DNA from: Novosphingobium sp. Rr 2-17
GTDB lineage: Bacteria > Pseudomonadota > Alphaproteobacteria > Sphingomonadales > Sphingomonadaceae
Direction of reading: 5' to 3'
Assembly: GCF_000272475.1 (NCBI RefSeq)
Contig: NZ_AKFJ01000017.1
Span: 62,001 to 126,000, forward strand
DNA: 64,000 nt
The position numbers and the translations under genes were made by a program. Numbering within the stretch: the stretch's first letter is position 1; every line of letters starts with the position of its first letter. Shown here piece by piece: positions 9,153-18,879 of this stretch. Below the pieces are notes generated by a model. It saw only the letters and a program-made list of their open reading frames with translations. It ran no database searches and was not told the origin of the DNA.

Positions 9153-9189
9153 GGGGAGCAAACTGAGCCTTTTGTGAATGTTGCTCCCC
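9153..9189. promoter_or_regulatory. 9-bp inverted repeat in the panB/permease divergent region
   Basis: GGGGAGCAA (9153-9161) and TTGCTCCCC (9181-9189) are perfect complements with a 19-base spacer. The repeat lies 29 bases upstream of panB and 115 upstream of the permease. It could be a two-site operator or a leader hairpin. Confidence 0.4.
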
Positions 9190-9303
9190 ATCATCATCCT
9201 GAAACAAAATTTCTCGATTGGGGAATATCGCGCCGTAAGGTCTTGCCAAGCGCCTGCTTGTCGTTAGCCTCCCGCCATCACAGAATTCGGGGGTCCCATC
9301 CGC

Positions 9304-10860
9304 ATGTTCGGTCGCGTAAAGTCGCTCGACGCCATTCTGGCCACGGCAGAAAAGAAATCTCTCCATCGCTCCCTCGGGCCCGTTCAACTGACGCTGCTGG
9401 GCGTCGGGGCAATTATCGGCACCGGTATTTTCGTGCTCACCGCCGCGGCGGCGCAGAAAGCCGGCCCTGGCATAATGTGGAGCTTCGTCATCGCCGGTGC
9501 CGTTTGCGCGGCAGCGGCGCTTTGTTATTCGGAGCTGGCATCGATGGTGCCGGTTTCCGGCTCCGCCTATACTTATAGCTACGCCGTCGTCGGCGAGCTG
9601 CTGGCCTGGATGGTCGGCTGGGCCTTGATTCTGGAATACGCGGTCGCCGCCTCCGCCGTCTCGGTCGGGTGGTCTGGGTACTTCATGGGGCTGCTCAAGA
9701 GTTTGACGGGGTTCGAGTTACCGCCATCCTTATCCGCCGGGCCGACCTGGTCGCTGACCGGCGTCGATTTCAGCCACGGCATCATCAACGTTCCGGCGAT
9801 CGTGGTCGCCCTGGCCGTCACTGCGCTGCTGATGAAGGGCACCAAGGAAAGCGCCACCTTCAACGCCATCCTCGTTGCGATCAAGGTCGCCGCGTTGACG
9901 ATGTTCGTGGTCCTGACGATCCCTGCGATCAAAGGTGAGCACTTCGCTCCGTTCGCTCCCAACGGCTGGTTCGGTCCTGCGGGCACCAGCGGCCTGGGCA
10001 TCGTCGGCGCCGCCGCCTCGATCTTTTTCGCTTACGTGGGCTTCGATGCGGTTTCGACCGCGGCGGAAGAAACCAAGAACCCGCAACGCAACGTGCCGAT
10101 CGGCCTGATCGGCAGCCTGGCGATCTGCACCGTGTTCTACCTGCTCGTTGCCGGTGGCGCGATCGGCGCGATCGGTGCACAGCCCACGGCGCTTGCCACC
10201 CAGCCCGGATCGGCTGAGTTCACGGCCCAATGCGCCGCGCTGGCCAAGCAGGGATCGACCCCACTGGTCTGCTCCAACGAAGCGTTGGCCCACGTCCTAC
10301 GCTCCATCAACTACACCTGGGCGGGCGACTTGATCGGCCTTGCCGCCAACCTCGCGTTGCCGTCGGTCATCCTGATGATGCTCTACGGCCAGACCCGCAT
10401 CTTCTTCGTGATGGCCCGCGATGGTCTGCTTCCCGAAAAGCTGGCGACCATCCATCCCAAGTGGAAGACGCCTTACATCGTCACTTTCATCACCGGCGTG
10501 TTCGTGGCGATCGCGGCCGCGCTGCTGCCGGTGGGGCAATTGGCGGACATCTCTAACTCGGGCACGTTGTTCGCGTTCTTCATGGTGTCGATCGCAGTGC
10601 TGATCCTGCGGGTGCGCGATCCGCATCGGGTTCGTCCGTTCCGCACCCCGTTGGTGTGGGTTGTGGCGTTGTTCGCAATCGCCGGCTGCCTGATGCTGTT
10701 CTTCAATCTTCCGTTCGAAGCCATGCTGGTGCTGCCGGTGTGGGGTGCGATCGGCCTGGCCGTGTATTTCGCCTATGGCTATCGCAAGAGCCACGTCGGA
10801 CGCGGTCTGGTCGAGGTTCATGAGAGCGACGCGGACCTACCGTCCAGCCCGCTGGGCTGA
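9304..10860 (+). CDS. Amino acid permease, APC superfamily (cationic amino acid transporter type)
   Basis: This 518-residue inner-membrane transporter has about 12 hydrophobic segments. The first helix carries LLGVGAIIGTGIFVL, the APC substrate-binding signature, and the second half has FFAYVGFDAVSTAAEE followed by NPQRNVPIG, which is typical of the CAT/YhdG branch. A periplasmic loop of about 45 residues containing two Cys (about residues 295-340) separates later helices. Substrate specificity is not determinable. A strong hairpin terminator follows at 10897. Confidence 0.93.
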   Translation: MFGRVKSLDAILATAEKKSLHRSLGPVQLTLLGVGAIIGTGIFVLTAAAAQKAGPGIMWSFVIAGAVCAAAALCYSELASMVPVSGSAYTYSYAVVGELLAWMVGWALILEYAVAASAVSVGWSGYFMGLLKSLTGFELPPSLSAGPTWSLTGVDFSHGIINVPAIVVALAVTALLMKGTKESATFNAILVAIKVAALTMFVVLTIPAIKGEHFAPFAPNGWFGPAGTSGLGIVGAAASIFFAYVGFDAVSTAAEETKNPQRNVPIGLIGSLAICTVFYLLVAGGAIGAIGAQPTALATQPGSAEFTAQCAALAKQGSTPLVCSNEALAHVLRSINYTWAGDLIGLAANLALPSVILMMLYGQTRIFFVMARDGLLPEKLATIHPKWKTPYIVTFITGVFVAIAAALLPVGQLADISNSGTLFAFFMVSIAVLILRVRDPHRVRPFRTPLVWVVALFAIAGCLMLFFNLPFEAMLVLPVWGAIGLAVYFAYGYRKSHVGRGLVEVHESDADLPSSPLG

Positions 10861-10896
10861 TCCTCCACCATTCGTCGATGCAAATCGTCGATGCAA

Positions 10897-10928
10897 AAAA
10901 AGGGGAGCGCCGCGGCGCTCCCCTTTTT
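10897..10928. terminator. Bidirectional Rho-independent terminator
   Basis: A perfect 22-bp palindrome, GGGGAGCGCCG (10902-10912) with CGGCGCTCCCC (10913-10923), is flanked by an A run on the left and TTTTT on the right. It sits between two convergent genes and should work in both directions. Confidence 0.93.
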
Positions 10929-10978
10929 CGTTATCCGCCGCTTGCCCCCGTGTTATCCACAGGGGCATCCACAGCGCG

Positions 10979-11872
10979 TCAAAGCTGGCCGACCGCCAGC
11001 GTATCGGCGGTCATGGCATCGAGCATGCCCTGGCGCGCCTCGATCTGGCCGCCGCTCAGGAAGGTGATGATGTCGCTGCTCAAGCGCTCGGTCTGGGTTG
11101 CAAAGACGCCGTGCGGCTCACCTTCGTACTCGACCAGATCGGCTGTCGGCACCAAGCGCGCGACTTCGCGGCCTGTGCCTTCCATCGGCACCGTCGCATC
11201 GGCAGTGCCGTGGATCACCAGGGTCGGGACTGTCAAATGCGGCAGGTCCGGTCGGAAGTCGGTATAGGCGAAGGCGGCGGCGGACTGCAGTGTCGCGTAT
11301 TGGCTGGCCTGCATTGCCTGGCCCCAGGCCCAGTGCAGTTCCTCGTCGCTCACCGGGTGGCTGAGCAGGCCGACCCCGTAGAACTGCTTGAAGAACGTGG
11401 GGAAGAACTTGCGGAAGTCGTTCTTCATGCCTTCGGTCATATCCTCGAAGACTTTGGCCGGAACCCCCTTCGGGTTGTCCTCCGTGCGCAGCATGAACGG
11501 CACCACCGACGATACCAGCACGGCCTGCGAAACGCCTTTGCCACCGTGGCGCGACATGTAGCGGGCGATCTCGCCGCCGCCCATCGAGAAGCCGACCAGC
11601 GCGACATCATCGGTCGCGTCGGTCGCCGCCATCACGTCGGCCAAGTCGTCGGCGAAGGTGTCGTAATCATAGCCGGTGGCGGCATGGTCCGAACGTCCGA
11701 AGCCGCGCCGATCATAAGCGATCGCGCGATATCCGGATTCGGCCAGGGCGATCATTACCGGGTCCCAGCTATCGGCGGACAGCGGCCATCCGTGAATCAG
11801 AACGACGGGGCGGCCTCGGCCGAGGGTCTTTACGCGCAGATTGGTGCCGTCGCGGGTTTGGATCATGGTCAT
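10979..11872 (-). CDS. Alpha/beta hydrolase, non-heme chloroperoxidase-like
   Basis: This encodes 297 residues from the ATG at 11872, which has a near-perfect AAGGAG six bases upstream. The oxyanion segment is LIHGWPLSADSW, the nucleophile elbow is GFSMGGGE, the acid is in HGTADATVP, and the His is in GEPHGVF. This is the pattern of cofactor-free haloperoxidase/arylesterase enzymes. A C-terminal extension of about 20 residues (QIEARQGMLDAM) follows the normal fold end. The physiological substrate is unknown. Confidence 0.88.
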   Translation of the reverse strand: MTMIQTRDGTNLRVKTLGRGRPVVLIHGWPLSADSWDPVMIALAESGYRAIAYDRRGFGRSDHAATGYDYDTFADDLADVMAATDATDDVALVGFSMGGGEIARYMSRHGGKGVSQAVLVSSVVPFMLRTEDNPKGVPAKVFEDMTEGMKNDFRKFFPTFFKQFYGVGLLSHPVSDEELHWAWGQAMQASQYATLQSAAAFAYTDFRPDLPHLTVPTLVIHGTADATVPMEGTGREVARLVPTADLVEYEGEPHGVFATQTERLSSDIITFLSGGQIEARQGMLDAMTADTLAVGQL

Positions 11873-12015
11873 GCTAATCTCCTTGCCGGGTATAACCCCA
11901 AGTGGTGGCTGCATGTTCCGCCAAGGAAGGGGCATTGGGGCGCGCTTTCGCCGCCCCGGTGCGCCGGCAGGCTGGGCCGACGGAAACGAAGCGGCTGCCG
12001 GGGATTTACGCCCGG

Positions 12016-12726
12016 ATGATGTCCGCATTCGATCGCTTCGCCTTGGGTGCGCTCCTGCTAGGCTGCGTCCTGATCGGCGGGCGTACCTGGCTGCATGACC
12101 ACCCGCAGCATGATCCCTGGGCGCCGCTCAGCCTGAGCGATCCGCAAGGATGGGCCACGAGCCGCAAGCTGACGGCTTTGCGTACGGACTTGCCGGCTTG
12201 TCGGGCTTTCCTGGCGCGCAGCGGGATCGAAGCGGTGGCGCTCAAGCCTGCGGGAGAGGGCGCGTGCCGCCGTGCCGACCGCGCGGTGATTGCCTCGCCC
12301 AGGCAGGCGGATGTGGCCTTGGTTCCGCGCGGCGTTCAGGCGACGTGCGGGGTGGATGCCGCGCTCGCCTGGTGGCTGCGCCATTCGGTCCAACCGGCCG
12401 CGCAAGCCACTCTGGGCGCGCGCGTGGTGCGGATCGAGCACTTGGGCACCAACAATTGTCGGCGTATCGGCGGCGGTGCCGATGGGCGCTGGAGCGAACA
12501 TGCGACCGGCAATGCGATCGACATCGCGGGCTTCGTGCTGTCCGACGGCCGCCGCGTCAGCGTGCGCAGAGATTGGAAGGGCGCGGGCAATGCCGCCGCC
12601 TTCCTCCACACCGTTCGCGATGGTGCCTGCCGCAGCTTTGGCACGGTCCTGTCACCCGACTATAACGCTGCCCATGCCGACCACTTGCACCTGGATCAGG
12701 CCAGCCGGTGGAGCAGTTGCCGATAG
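12016..12726 (+). CDS. Extensin-like C-terminal domain protein
   Basis: The 236-residue protein starts at ATG 12016 (or 12019) with one N-terminal hydrophobic segment (FALGALLLGCVLIGG), so it is probably membrane-anchored or secreted. The rest matches the bacterial extensin-like C-terminal domain: paired Cys, then HATGNAIDIAGF and the terminal YNAAHADHLHLD, a His/Asp pattern resembling LAS/peptidoglycan metallopeptidases. A cell-wall role is therefore possible. It ends six bases before the convergent cca stop. Confidence 0.88.
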   Translation: MMSAFDRFALGALLLGCVLIGGRTWLHDHPQHDPWAPLSLSDPQGWATSRKLTALRTDLPACRAFLARSGIEAVALKPAGEGACRRADRAVIASPRQADVALVPRGVQATCGVDAALAWWLRHSVQPAAQATLGARVVRIEHLGTNNCRRIGGGADGRWSEHATGNAIDIAGFVLSDGRRVSVRRDWKGAGNAAAFLHTVRDGACRSFGTVLSPDYNAAHADHLHLDQASRWSSCR

Positions 12727-12732
12727 CCATCC

Positions 12733-13923
12733 TCAGAAAGTGGTCGCCGTCCTTGCCAGTTCGGCATCGAGCAAGGCGTCGACCCGCGCGCGATCGGGGA
12801 AGCCCTCGGCGATCCACTGCGCTTCGACGGCGCGCAGTATTCGGGCAACCTCAGGTCCGGCACCGATCCCGCGGGCCACGATCTCGCCGCCCTTGAGGGG
12901 GAACACCGGGATGGTCCAACCGGTGAGGGCAGAGACATCGGCGCCCTCGATCAGCAATTGGTCGAGCGCACAGGCAAGGCCGATACGATGGGCGAGGGCG
13001 CGCGGATTGCGCTGTACGCCATCGCGGGCAGCGACAGTCGCAAGCCGTTTCTTCTGCGCGCCCGAAAGCCGAAAGCGCGCCGCGACTTGTTCGGCGAGCG
13101 GGGCTTGCGCGGGGAGCAGGGCGGCCAATCGGCGGATCGGATCGGGCGATATGCCTTGCGCCACTTCGGTCGCAATCAGGCGAGCAAGCGCTGCGGGGGC
13201 GGCCTCGGGCAGGATAACCGGCAGCACGCCCAGTTCCGCCATTCGCGCCACGGTAGGCGCAGGGTCGGGCAGGCCCAGTAAGTTCATCGTTTCCATGCCG
13301 ACCCGCTCGCGCGACAAGCCCTTTAGCGTCGCGGCAAGTTCCGAACACGCATTTTCGGCTTCCCTATCAGCAGGTTGTGAGCCAAACCTTGCCTGAAACC
13401 GGAAGTAGCGCAGGATACGTAAGTGATCCTCACGGATGCGTTGGTGGGCATCGCCGATAAAGCGGACGCGGCGCGCGGAGAGGTCTGCGAGGCCGTCGAA
13501 CCAGTCGGAAATCTTGCCCGTGTCAGGATCTGCATAAAGCGCGTTGATCGTGAAATCGCGCCGCGCGGCATCTTCCCGCCAGTCTGAGGCGAAGGCCACG
13601 GTCGCGCGGCGGCCATCGGTGGACACGTCGTGCCGCAATGTGGTGATCTCCACCGGGCCGCCCGGCAGCACTGCGGTGACGGTGCCGTGATCGATGCCGG
13701 TGGGCACGCGGCGAATGCCGGCAGCGGCGAGGCGTTCCATCACGGCCTCCGGCCTGAGGGGCGTCGCCATGTCGATGTCCTTGACCGGCAGGCCCAGCAG
13801 CGTGTCGCGGACCGCCCCGCCGACATAGCGCGCTTGTGCCGTATCGAGGTCGCCTGCGCCCAGCGCGGCGACCAGCGCGCGCAAATCCTCGCGCTGCATC
13901 CACGCGGCTTCCAGCTTAGCCAT
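12733..13923 (-). CDS. cca: CCA tRNA nucleotidyltransferase / poly(A) polymerase family
   Basis: The 396-residue class II nucleotidyltransferase has YVGGAVRDTLLG, the catalytic pair KDIDMATPL, the RRDFTINALY motif and the template region EDHLRILRYFRFQARFG. It adds or repairs the 3' CCA of tRNAs; the tRNA-Leu in this window already encodes CCA, so repair may dominate. It begins with ATG 13923, overlapping the end of the upstream nudix gene by eight bases, so the operon DUF1285-nudix-cca is translationally coupled. This gene order is common in alphaproteobacteria. Confidence 0.93.
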   Translation of the reverse strand: MAKLEAAWMQREDLRALVAALGAGDLDTAQARYVGGAVRDTLLGLPVKDIDMATPLRPEAVMERLAAAGIRRVPTGIDHGTVTAVLPGGPVEITTLRHDVSTDGRRATVAFASDWREDAARRDFTINALYADPDTGKISDWFDGLADLSARRVRFIGDAHQRIREDHLRILRYFRFQARFGSQPADREAENACSELAATLKGLSRERVGMETMNLLGLPDPAPTVARMAELGVLPVILPEAAPAALARLIATEVAQGISPDPIRRLAALLPAQAPLAEQVAARFRLSGAQKKRLATVAARDGVQRNPRALAHRIGLACALDQLLIEGADVSALTGWTIPVFPLKGGEIVARGIGAGPEVARILRAVEAQWIAEGFPDRARVDALLDAELARTATTF

Positions 13924-14521
13924 GCCAATTCAGCCTTCCGGTGAGATTGTGCAGGATCGCGCCCGTCACTCCCCAGATGACGTGATCCTGTGCGCCGTCA
14001 TGCCAGGTGATCTCGATGACGGAGTGGGTGCGGCCTTGAAATTCCACCGAGCGGGTGCGCTGGTTTGAGGGGTCGAGAACGTAGTCCACCGGTACCTCGA
14101 ACCACTGCGCCACTTCGGCGGGGTTGGGGTAGATCGGCAGATCGGGCGGCACGACCGCGACTACGGGGGTTATCTCATAGCCGCTGCCGGTGCGGTAGCG
14201 GTCGCTCTCGCCGATGACGCGGACCAGGGCCGGGTCGATGCCCAGTTCCTCGTTCGCTTCGCGCAATGCCGCTTCTACCGGCGTTTCGCCCGGATCGATA
14301 CGGCCGCCCGGGAAGGCGATCTGGCCGGGATGGGCGCGCATGTTCGACGGGCGATGGAGCAGCAGCATGCCGGGGCGCTCGCGATCGGTGATGGCGATGA
14401 GGACGGCGGCAGGGGCGAAGGTCGTGATCGTCTCGATGCGCGGATCGGTCCACAACCGGCGCGGCGCAGCAACGAGCCCCGCCTCGAACTGGCGGGATAC
14501 GATATCGAACAAGGCGCTCAT
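13916..14521 (-). CDS. Nudix hydrolase, CoA pyrophosphatase type
   Basis: This 201-residue protein carries a complete nudix box, GGRIDPGETPVEAALREANEELGID (positions about 91-115, with the REANEE catalytic core), preceded by LLHRPSNMRAHPGQIAFPGG, the extra motif that marks the CoA/acyl-CoA pyrophosphatase (NUDT7/YeaB) subgroup. It should hydrolyse the pyrophosphate bond of CoA or similar dinucleotides. It overlaps DUF1285 upstream by four bases and cca downstream by eight. Confidence 0.92.
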   Translation of the reverse strand: MSALFDIVSRQFEAGLVAAPRRLWTDPRIETITTFAPAAVLIAITDRERPGMLLLHRPSNMRAHPGQIAFPGGRIDPGETPVEAALREANEELGIDPALVRVIGESDRYRTGSGYEITPVVAVVPPDLPIYPNPAEVAQWFEVPVDYVLDPSNQRTRSVEFQGRTHSVIEITWHDGAQDHVIWGVTGAILHNLTGRLNWHG

Positions 14522-15063
14522 GTCGGCGTGAGCGCAAAACGCATGCCGCCGCTGGAAACCGACTGCCCATCACCGGCGAGGGCGATTTCGGCCAGTTGCG
14601 CCCAAGTGCTGCGGTTAAGGCGGGCCTCGGTGCTGTGGCGTACCGACAAGTAGATCGCCGGGGTCTGCGCATCGCCGGCGGCGCGCAACGGGTGATCCGG
14701 CCCGGCCACTACGAGGTCGTCGGTGTTGAGGCGGAACAGCAGCGAGTCGCCATCCGCCTTCACGTCCACCGCCATGAACGCGGCATCCTCGACTGCGATC
14801 GAAAGCTTCTGCACAGGCGTGACCAGCCAGTGCTGGCCATCGGGCTCGCGGAACAGCAGCGAGGCGAAGGCGCGGACCATCGCCGGGCGGCTGATCGGGC
14901 CGCCCTGGTGATACCAGCGACCGTCAGCGGCGATCCGCATTTCGCTGTCGCCGGTTTCTTTCGGGGCCCACTGGTCCACCGGCGGCAGCTTGCGCGCGGC
15001 GACCATCTCGGCAACCTGGCTTAGCGAGAGCGCGGCGAGTTCGGGGGGCGGTTCATAAGGCAT
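14518..15063 (-). CDS. DUF1285 family protein
   Basis: The 181-residue protein starts MPYEPPPELAALSL and has the DUF1285 pattern: PPVDQWAPKETGDSEMRI, WYHQGGPISRPAMVRAF, then a domain with WLVTPVQKLSIAVEDAAF. It is cytoplasmic, with no signal. The function is unknown. It leads the DUF1285-nudix-cca operon, overlapping the nudix start by ATGA. Confidence 0.9.
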   Translation of the reverse strand: MPYEPPPELAALSLSQVAEMVAARKLPPVDQWAPKETGDSEMRIAADGRWYHQGGPISRPAMVRAFASLLFREPDGQHWLVTPVQKLSIAVEDAAFMAVDVKADGDSLLFRLNTDDLVVAGPDHPLRAAGDAQTPAIYLSVRHSTEARLNRSTWAQLAEIALAGDGQSVSSGGMRFALTPT

Positions 15064-15130
15064 GGCAGCGCGATGCCAGATAGGTTGCGCCCCGCCAAGG
15101 TGCTAGAGACGCCAACCCGTTAGAGCACGA

Positions 15131-15661
15131 CTAGCGCAGCCAAGGCCCCAGCATGCCGGTTTCGGGTAGCACCATCTGGTTGTGGCAACGCACCAGCAAG
15201 CGGCGCTGCTCGAACGGGCCGGGCAGGGTCCATCCTGCAGTGGGCGTATTGGTGAAGCCCCAGAAGCGGCCATAATATTCGGGATCGCCGATCATGACTT
15301 GGGGCAGCGGCGCGCGATCGTCGATCCCGGCGATGCTCGCAGACATCAGCGCCTGGCCGTAGCCTTGGCCCTGGTGACCGGGCAACACCGCAACCGGGCC
15401 GACCATGATCAAGGGATGCGGGCGTCCGCTCTCGTCGGTCAGCGCGACCGGCCAGCACTGGATGGTGCCGACCAGCATCTCGTTTTCATCCAGCGCAGCA
15501 AAGCTGAGGCCCGGCAGCCAGTCCACCCCGTCGCGTACTTTGTATGCGGTGCGGGTGTGGCGCTCAGGCTCGAACGCGGTATCGAGCAGCGCGGAGACGA
15601 GCGCGGAATCGACGTTGTCGAGCGGGATGATCGTGGCGGTCTGGGCGGGGGTGGTGGTCAT
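15131..15661 (-). CDS. GNAT family N-acetyltransferase
   Basis: This 176-residue protein has the GNAT acetyl-CoA binding signature, VGPVAVLPGHQGQGYGQALM (about residues 87-106), where the QGxGxG-type loop holds the pyrophosphate. The late PEYYGRFWGF motif matches the YhbS-like subgroup. The acceptor substrate is unknown. It stands alone between two other minus-strand genes. Confidence 0.9.
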   Translation of the reverse strand: MTTTPAQTATIIPLDNVDSALVSALLDTAFEPERHTRTAYKVRDGVDWLPGLSFAALDENEMLVGTIQCWPVALTDESGRPHPLIMVGPVAVLPGHQGQGYGQALMSASIAGIDDRAPLPQVMIGDPEYYGRFWGFTNTPTAGWTLPGPFEQRRLLVRCHNQMVLPETGMLGPWLR

Positions 15662-15700
15662 GGCGCGGGCGCGATAGAATTGGGGGCGGACAAAGTCGAT

Positions 15701-16879
15701 TCAATTCGCCGTCTTGCCTGGCGTGATACGCAGCAAATGACCGCTGTTGTCCTCCTTGCCATCCTCCAGCAACCACAGGGCGCCGTCCGGTCCCTGGCGA
15801 ATTTCGCGGATGCGCTTGGGCAAGGGATAGCGCTGTTCCTCGGTGGCTTTGGCCCCGTCGATCTTCACCCGCACCAGGCCCGGATAGACCATGCCGGCGA
15901 TGATCGCCTGGTCCTTCCAGGCCGCGAACAAGCTGCCGGTGTAGAAGATGAAGTCGCCCGGCGCGATCACCGGGTTCCAGCTTATCGCGGGCTGGGCGAG
16001 GTCGGGGCGCGTCGCGTTGCGTGGGATCGCCCGGCCATCGTAGTGATCGCCATCAGAAACCAGCGGCCAGCCATAGTTCTTGCCCGGCTCCACTAGGTTC
16101 AACTCGTCCCCGCCCTTGGGGCCATGCTCCAAATCCCACAGCCGACCTTGCCTATCGAACGCCAGGCCCAGGATGTTGCGGTGGCCGTAGGACCAGATCT
16201 GGTTTCCGGGCGCGCCCTTTTCCGCAAACGGATTGCCGGGGGCAGGGGTGCCGTCCGGCAGCAGACGCACGACTTTGCCTAGGTTCGAGCCGAGGTCTTG
16301 CGCGGGGGTGAACTTCTGCCGCTCGCCCGAAGCGACGAACAAGTATTTGCCATCGGGGGAGAAAGCCAAGCGGTGGGAATAGTGACCTTGGCCCGAAACC
16401 TTGGGGTCTTGGCGCCAGATCACCTTTAGGCCCTCCAACCGGCAGGCGAGGGCGGGCGAGCAAACAAGGTCCGCCTTGCCCACCGCCGCGCCGCGCGTGT
16501 CTCCCGTGCCTTGTTCCGCCCAGCTCAGGTATAGGACGCGGCGATCCAGCTTGGTGCCGGTCTGGCCGGGCGCGAACGCGATGTCGCCAAGCCCGCCTTG
16601 GCCGCCATACGCCACCTTGGGCACGCCGGACACTTCGCCCAGCTTACCCTCCGGGGTGCGCAAGCGCAGTTTGCCGGGGCGCTCGGTGACGAACAAGGTG
16701 CCGGTGCCCGGATCGAAGGCCATCGCCCACGGCTCGTCGAACTGCGCCAGCGTCTCCACCGACAGCGAAGGATCAGCCGCCTTTTCCCCCGCGCCCTTTT
16801 CCCCGGTCGCTGCGTTGCCGCAGCTTGCGAGGGTGGCTGCGAACGGCGATAGCGCGAACAGGAGTTTTCTTGCGATCAT
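15701..16879 (-). CDS. PQQ-dependent sugar dehydrogenase (Asd/glucose-sorbosone type), lipoprotein
   Basis: The protein folds as a beta-propeller of the glucose/sorbosone dehydrogenase family. Starting at 16879 gives 392 residues with a lipoprotein signal, MIARKLLFALSPFAATLASC, so it should sit in the envelope. Family motifs include FDEPWAMAFDP, GGQGGLGDIAF, HYSHRLAFSPDG (catalytic His region), WSYGHRN and LWDLEHGPKGGDELN. An ATG at 16897 is a longer alternative. Its start codon overlaps the rnhB start on the opposite strand, an unusually tight divergent arrangement. Confidence 0.9.
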   Translation of the reverse strand: MIARKLLFALSPFAATLASCGNAATGEKGAGEKAADPSLSVETLAQFDEPWAMAFDPGTGTLFVTERPGKLRLRTPEGKLGEVSGVPKVAYGGQGGLGDIAFAPGQTGTKLDRRVLYLSWAEQGTGDTRGAAVGKADLVCSPALACRLEGLKVIWRQDPKVSGQGHYSHRLAFSPDGKYLFVASGERQKFTPAQDLGSNLGKVVRLLPDGTPAPGNPFAEKGAPGNQIWSYGHRNILGLAFDRQGRLWDLEHGPKGGDELNLVEPGKNYGWPLVSDGDHYDGRAIPRNATRPDLAQPAISWNPVIAPGDFIFYTGSLFAAWKDQAIIAGMVYPGLVRVKIDGAKATEEQRYPLPKRIREIRQGPDGALWLLEDGKEDNSGHLLRITPGKTAN

Positions 16880-17513
16880 GCCGAACCCAATGCCCATCTC
16901 TCTTGCTGATTCCGTGGCAACGAAACGTTATGTGATCGGCGTCGACGAGGCCGGACGCGGACCGCTTGCCGGACCAGTGGTGGCAGGCGCGGTGGTGCTG
17001 TGCAAGCCACGTCCAGCCGGGCTCGACGATTCCAAAAAGCTGTCCAAAGCGCGCCGCGCCGAACTGGAGGCGGCGATCAAGCGCCGCTGCCGATGGGCGG
17101 TGGGCGTGGTTGACGTGGAAGAGATCGATCGCCTCAACATCTTCGGCGCAACGATGCTGGCGATGACCCGCGCGGTACTGTCTTTGTGCGAGGCGCTGGG
17201 CGAGGAGCCGGACGAGGTGCTGATCGACGGCAACCTGACGCCGGTGAACCGCACCGCAGATTGGCGCTGGAACGCGCGCGCGATCGTGGGCGGCGATGCG
17301 ATCGAACCGTGCATCTCGGCAGCCTCAATCATCGCCAAGGAGCACCGTGACCGGATGATGCGGGAACTCGCGCTCGCGCATCCGCACTTCGGGTGGGAGC
17401 GGAACGCCGGCTACGGCACTGCCGAGCATCTGGCGGCGCTGCGATTGCATGGCCCGACCTTGCACCACCGCCGCAGCTTTTCGCCGGTCGCGCAGTTGGA
17501 AATGTTGCTCTGA
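16878..17513 (+). CDS. rnhB: Ribonuclease HII
   Basis: RNase HII cuts RNA in RNA/DNA hybrids and starts removal of misinserted ribonucleotides. The 211-residue protein shows YVIGVDEAGRGPLAGPV with the DEAGRG active-site motif, LDDSKKLS, a later catalytic Asp (VLIDGN) and EHRDRMM. Start choice is uncertain: ATG 16878 has GGAG 13 bases upstream, while ATG 16890 has no good site. If 16878 is used, the start overlaps the divergent dehydrogenase start. Confidence 0.93.
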   Translation: MPNPMPISLADSVATKRYVIGVDEAGRGPLAGPVVAGAVVLCKPRPAGLDDSKKLSKARRAELEAAIKRRCRWAVGVVDVEEIDRLNIFGATMLAMTRAVLSLCEALGEEPDEVLIDGNLTPVNRTADWRWNARAIVGGDAIEPCISAASIIAKEHRDRMMRELALAHPHFGWERNAGYGTAEHLAALRLHGPTLHHRRSFSPVAQLEMLL

Positions 17514-17549
17514 GAATAAATTTGGGGGCGGCCAACGCTACCACATCTT

Positions 17550-18848
<1,299 letters not shown>

Positions 18849-18879
18849 TTGCGGGTGCTCTTCGGATCGTATTTTTGAC

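Noticed and set aside
10745..12019. A 424-codon plus-strand frame through the alpha/beta hydrolase region
   Set aside because: The minus-strand hydrolase has a strong Shine-Dalgarno site and full catalytic motifs, and a terminator at 10897 cuts the plus-strand frame.
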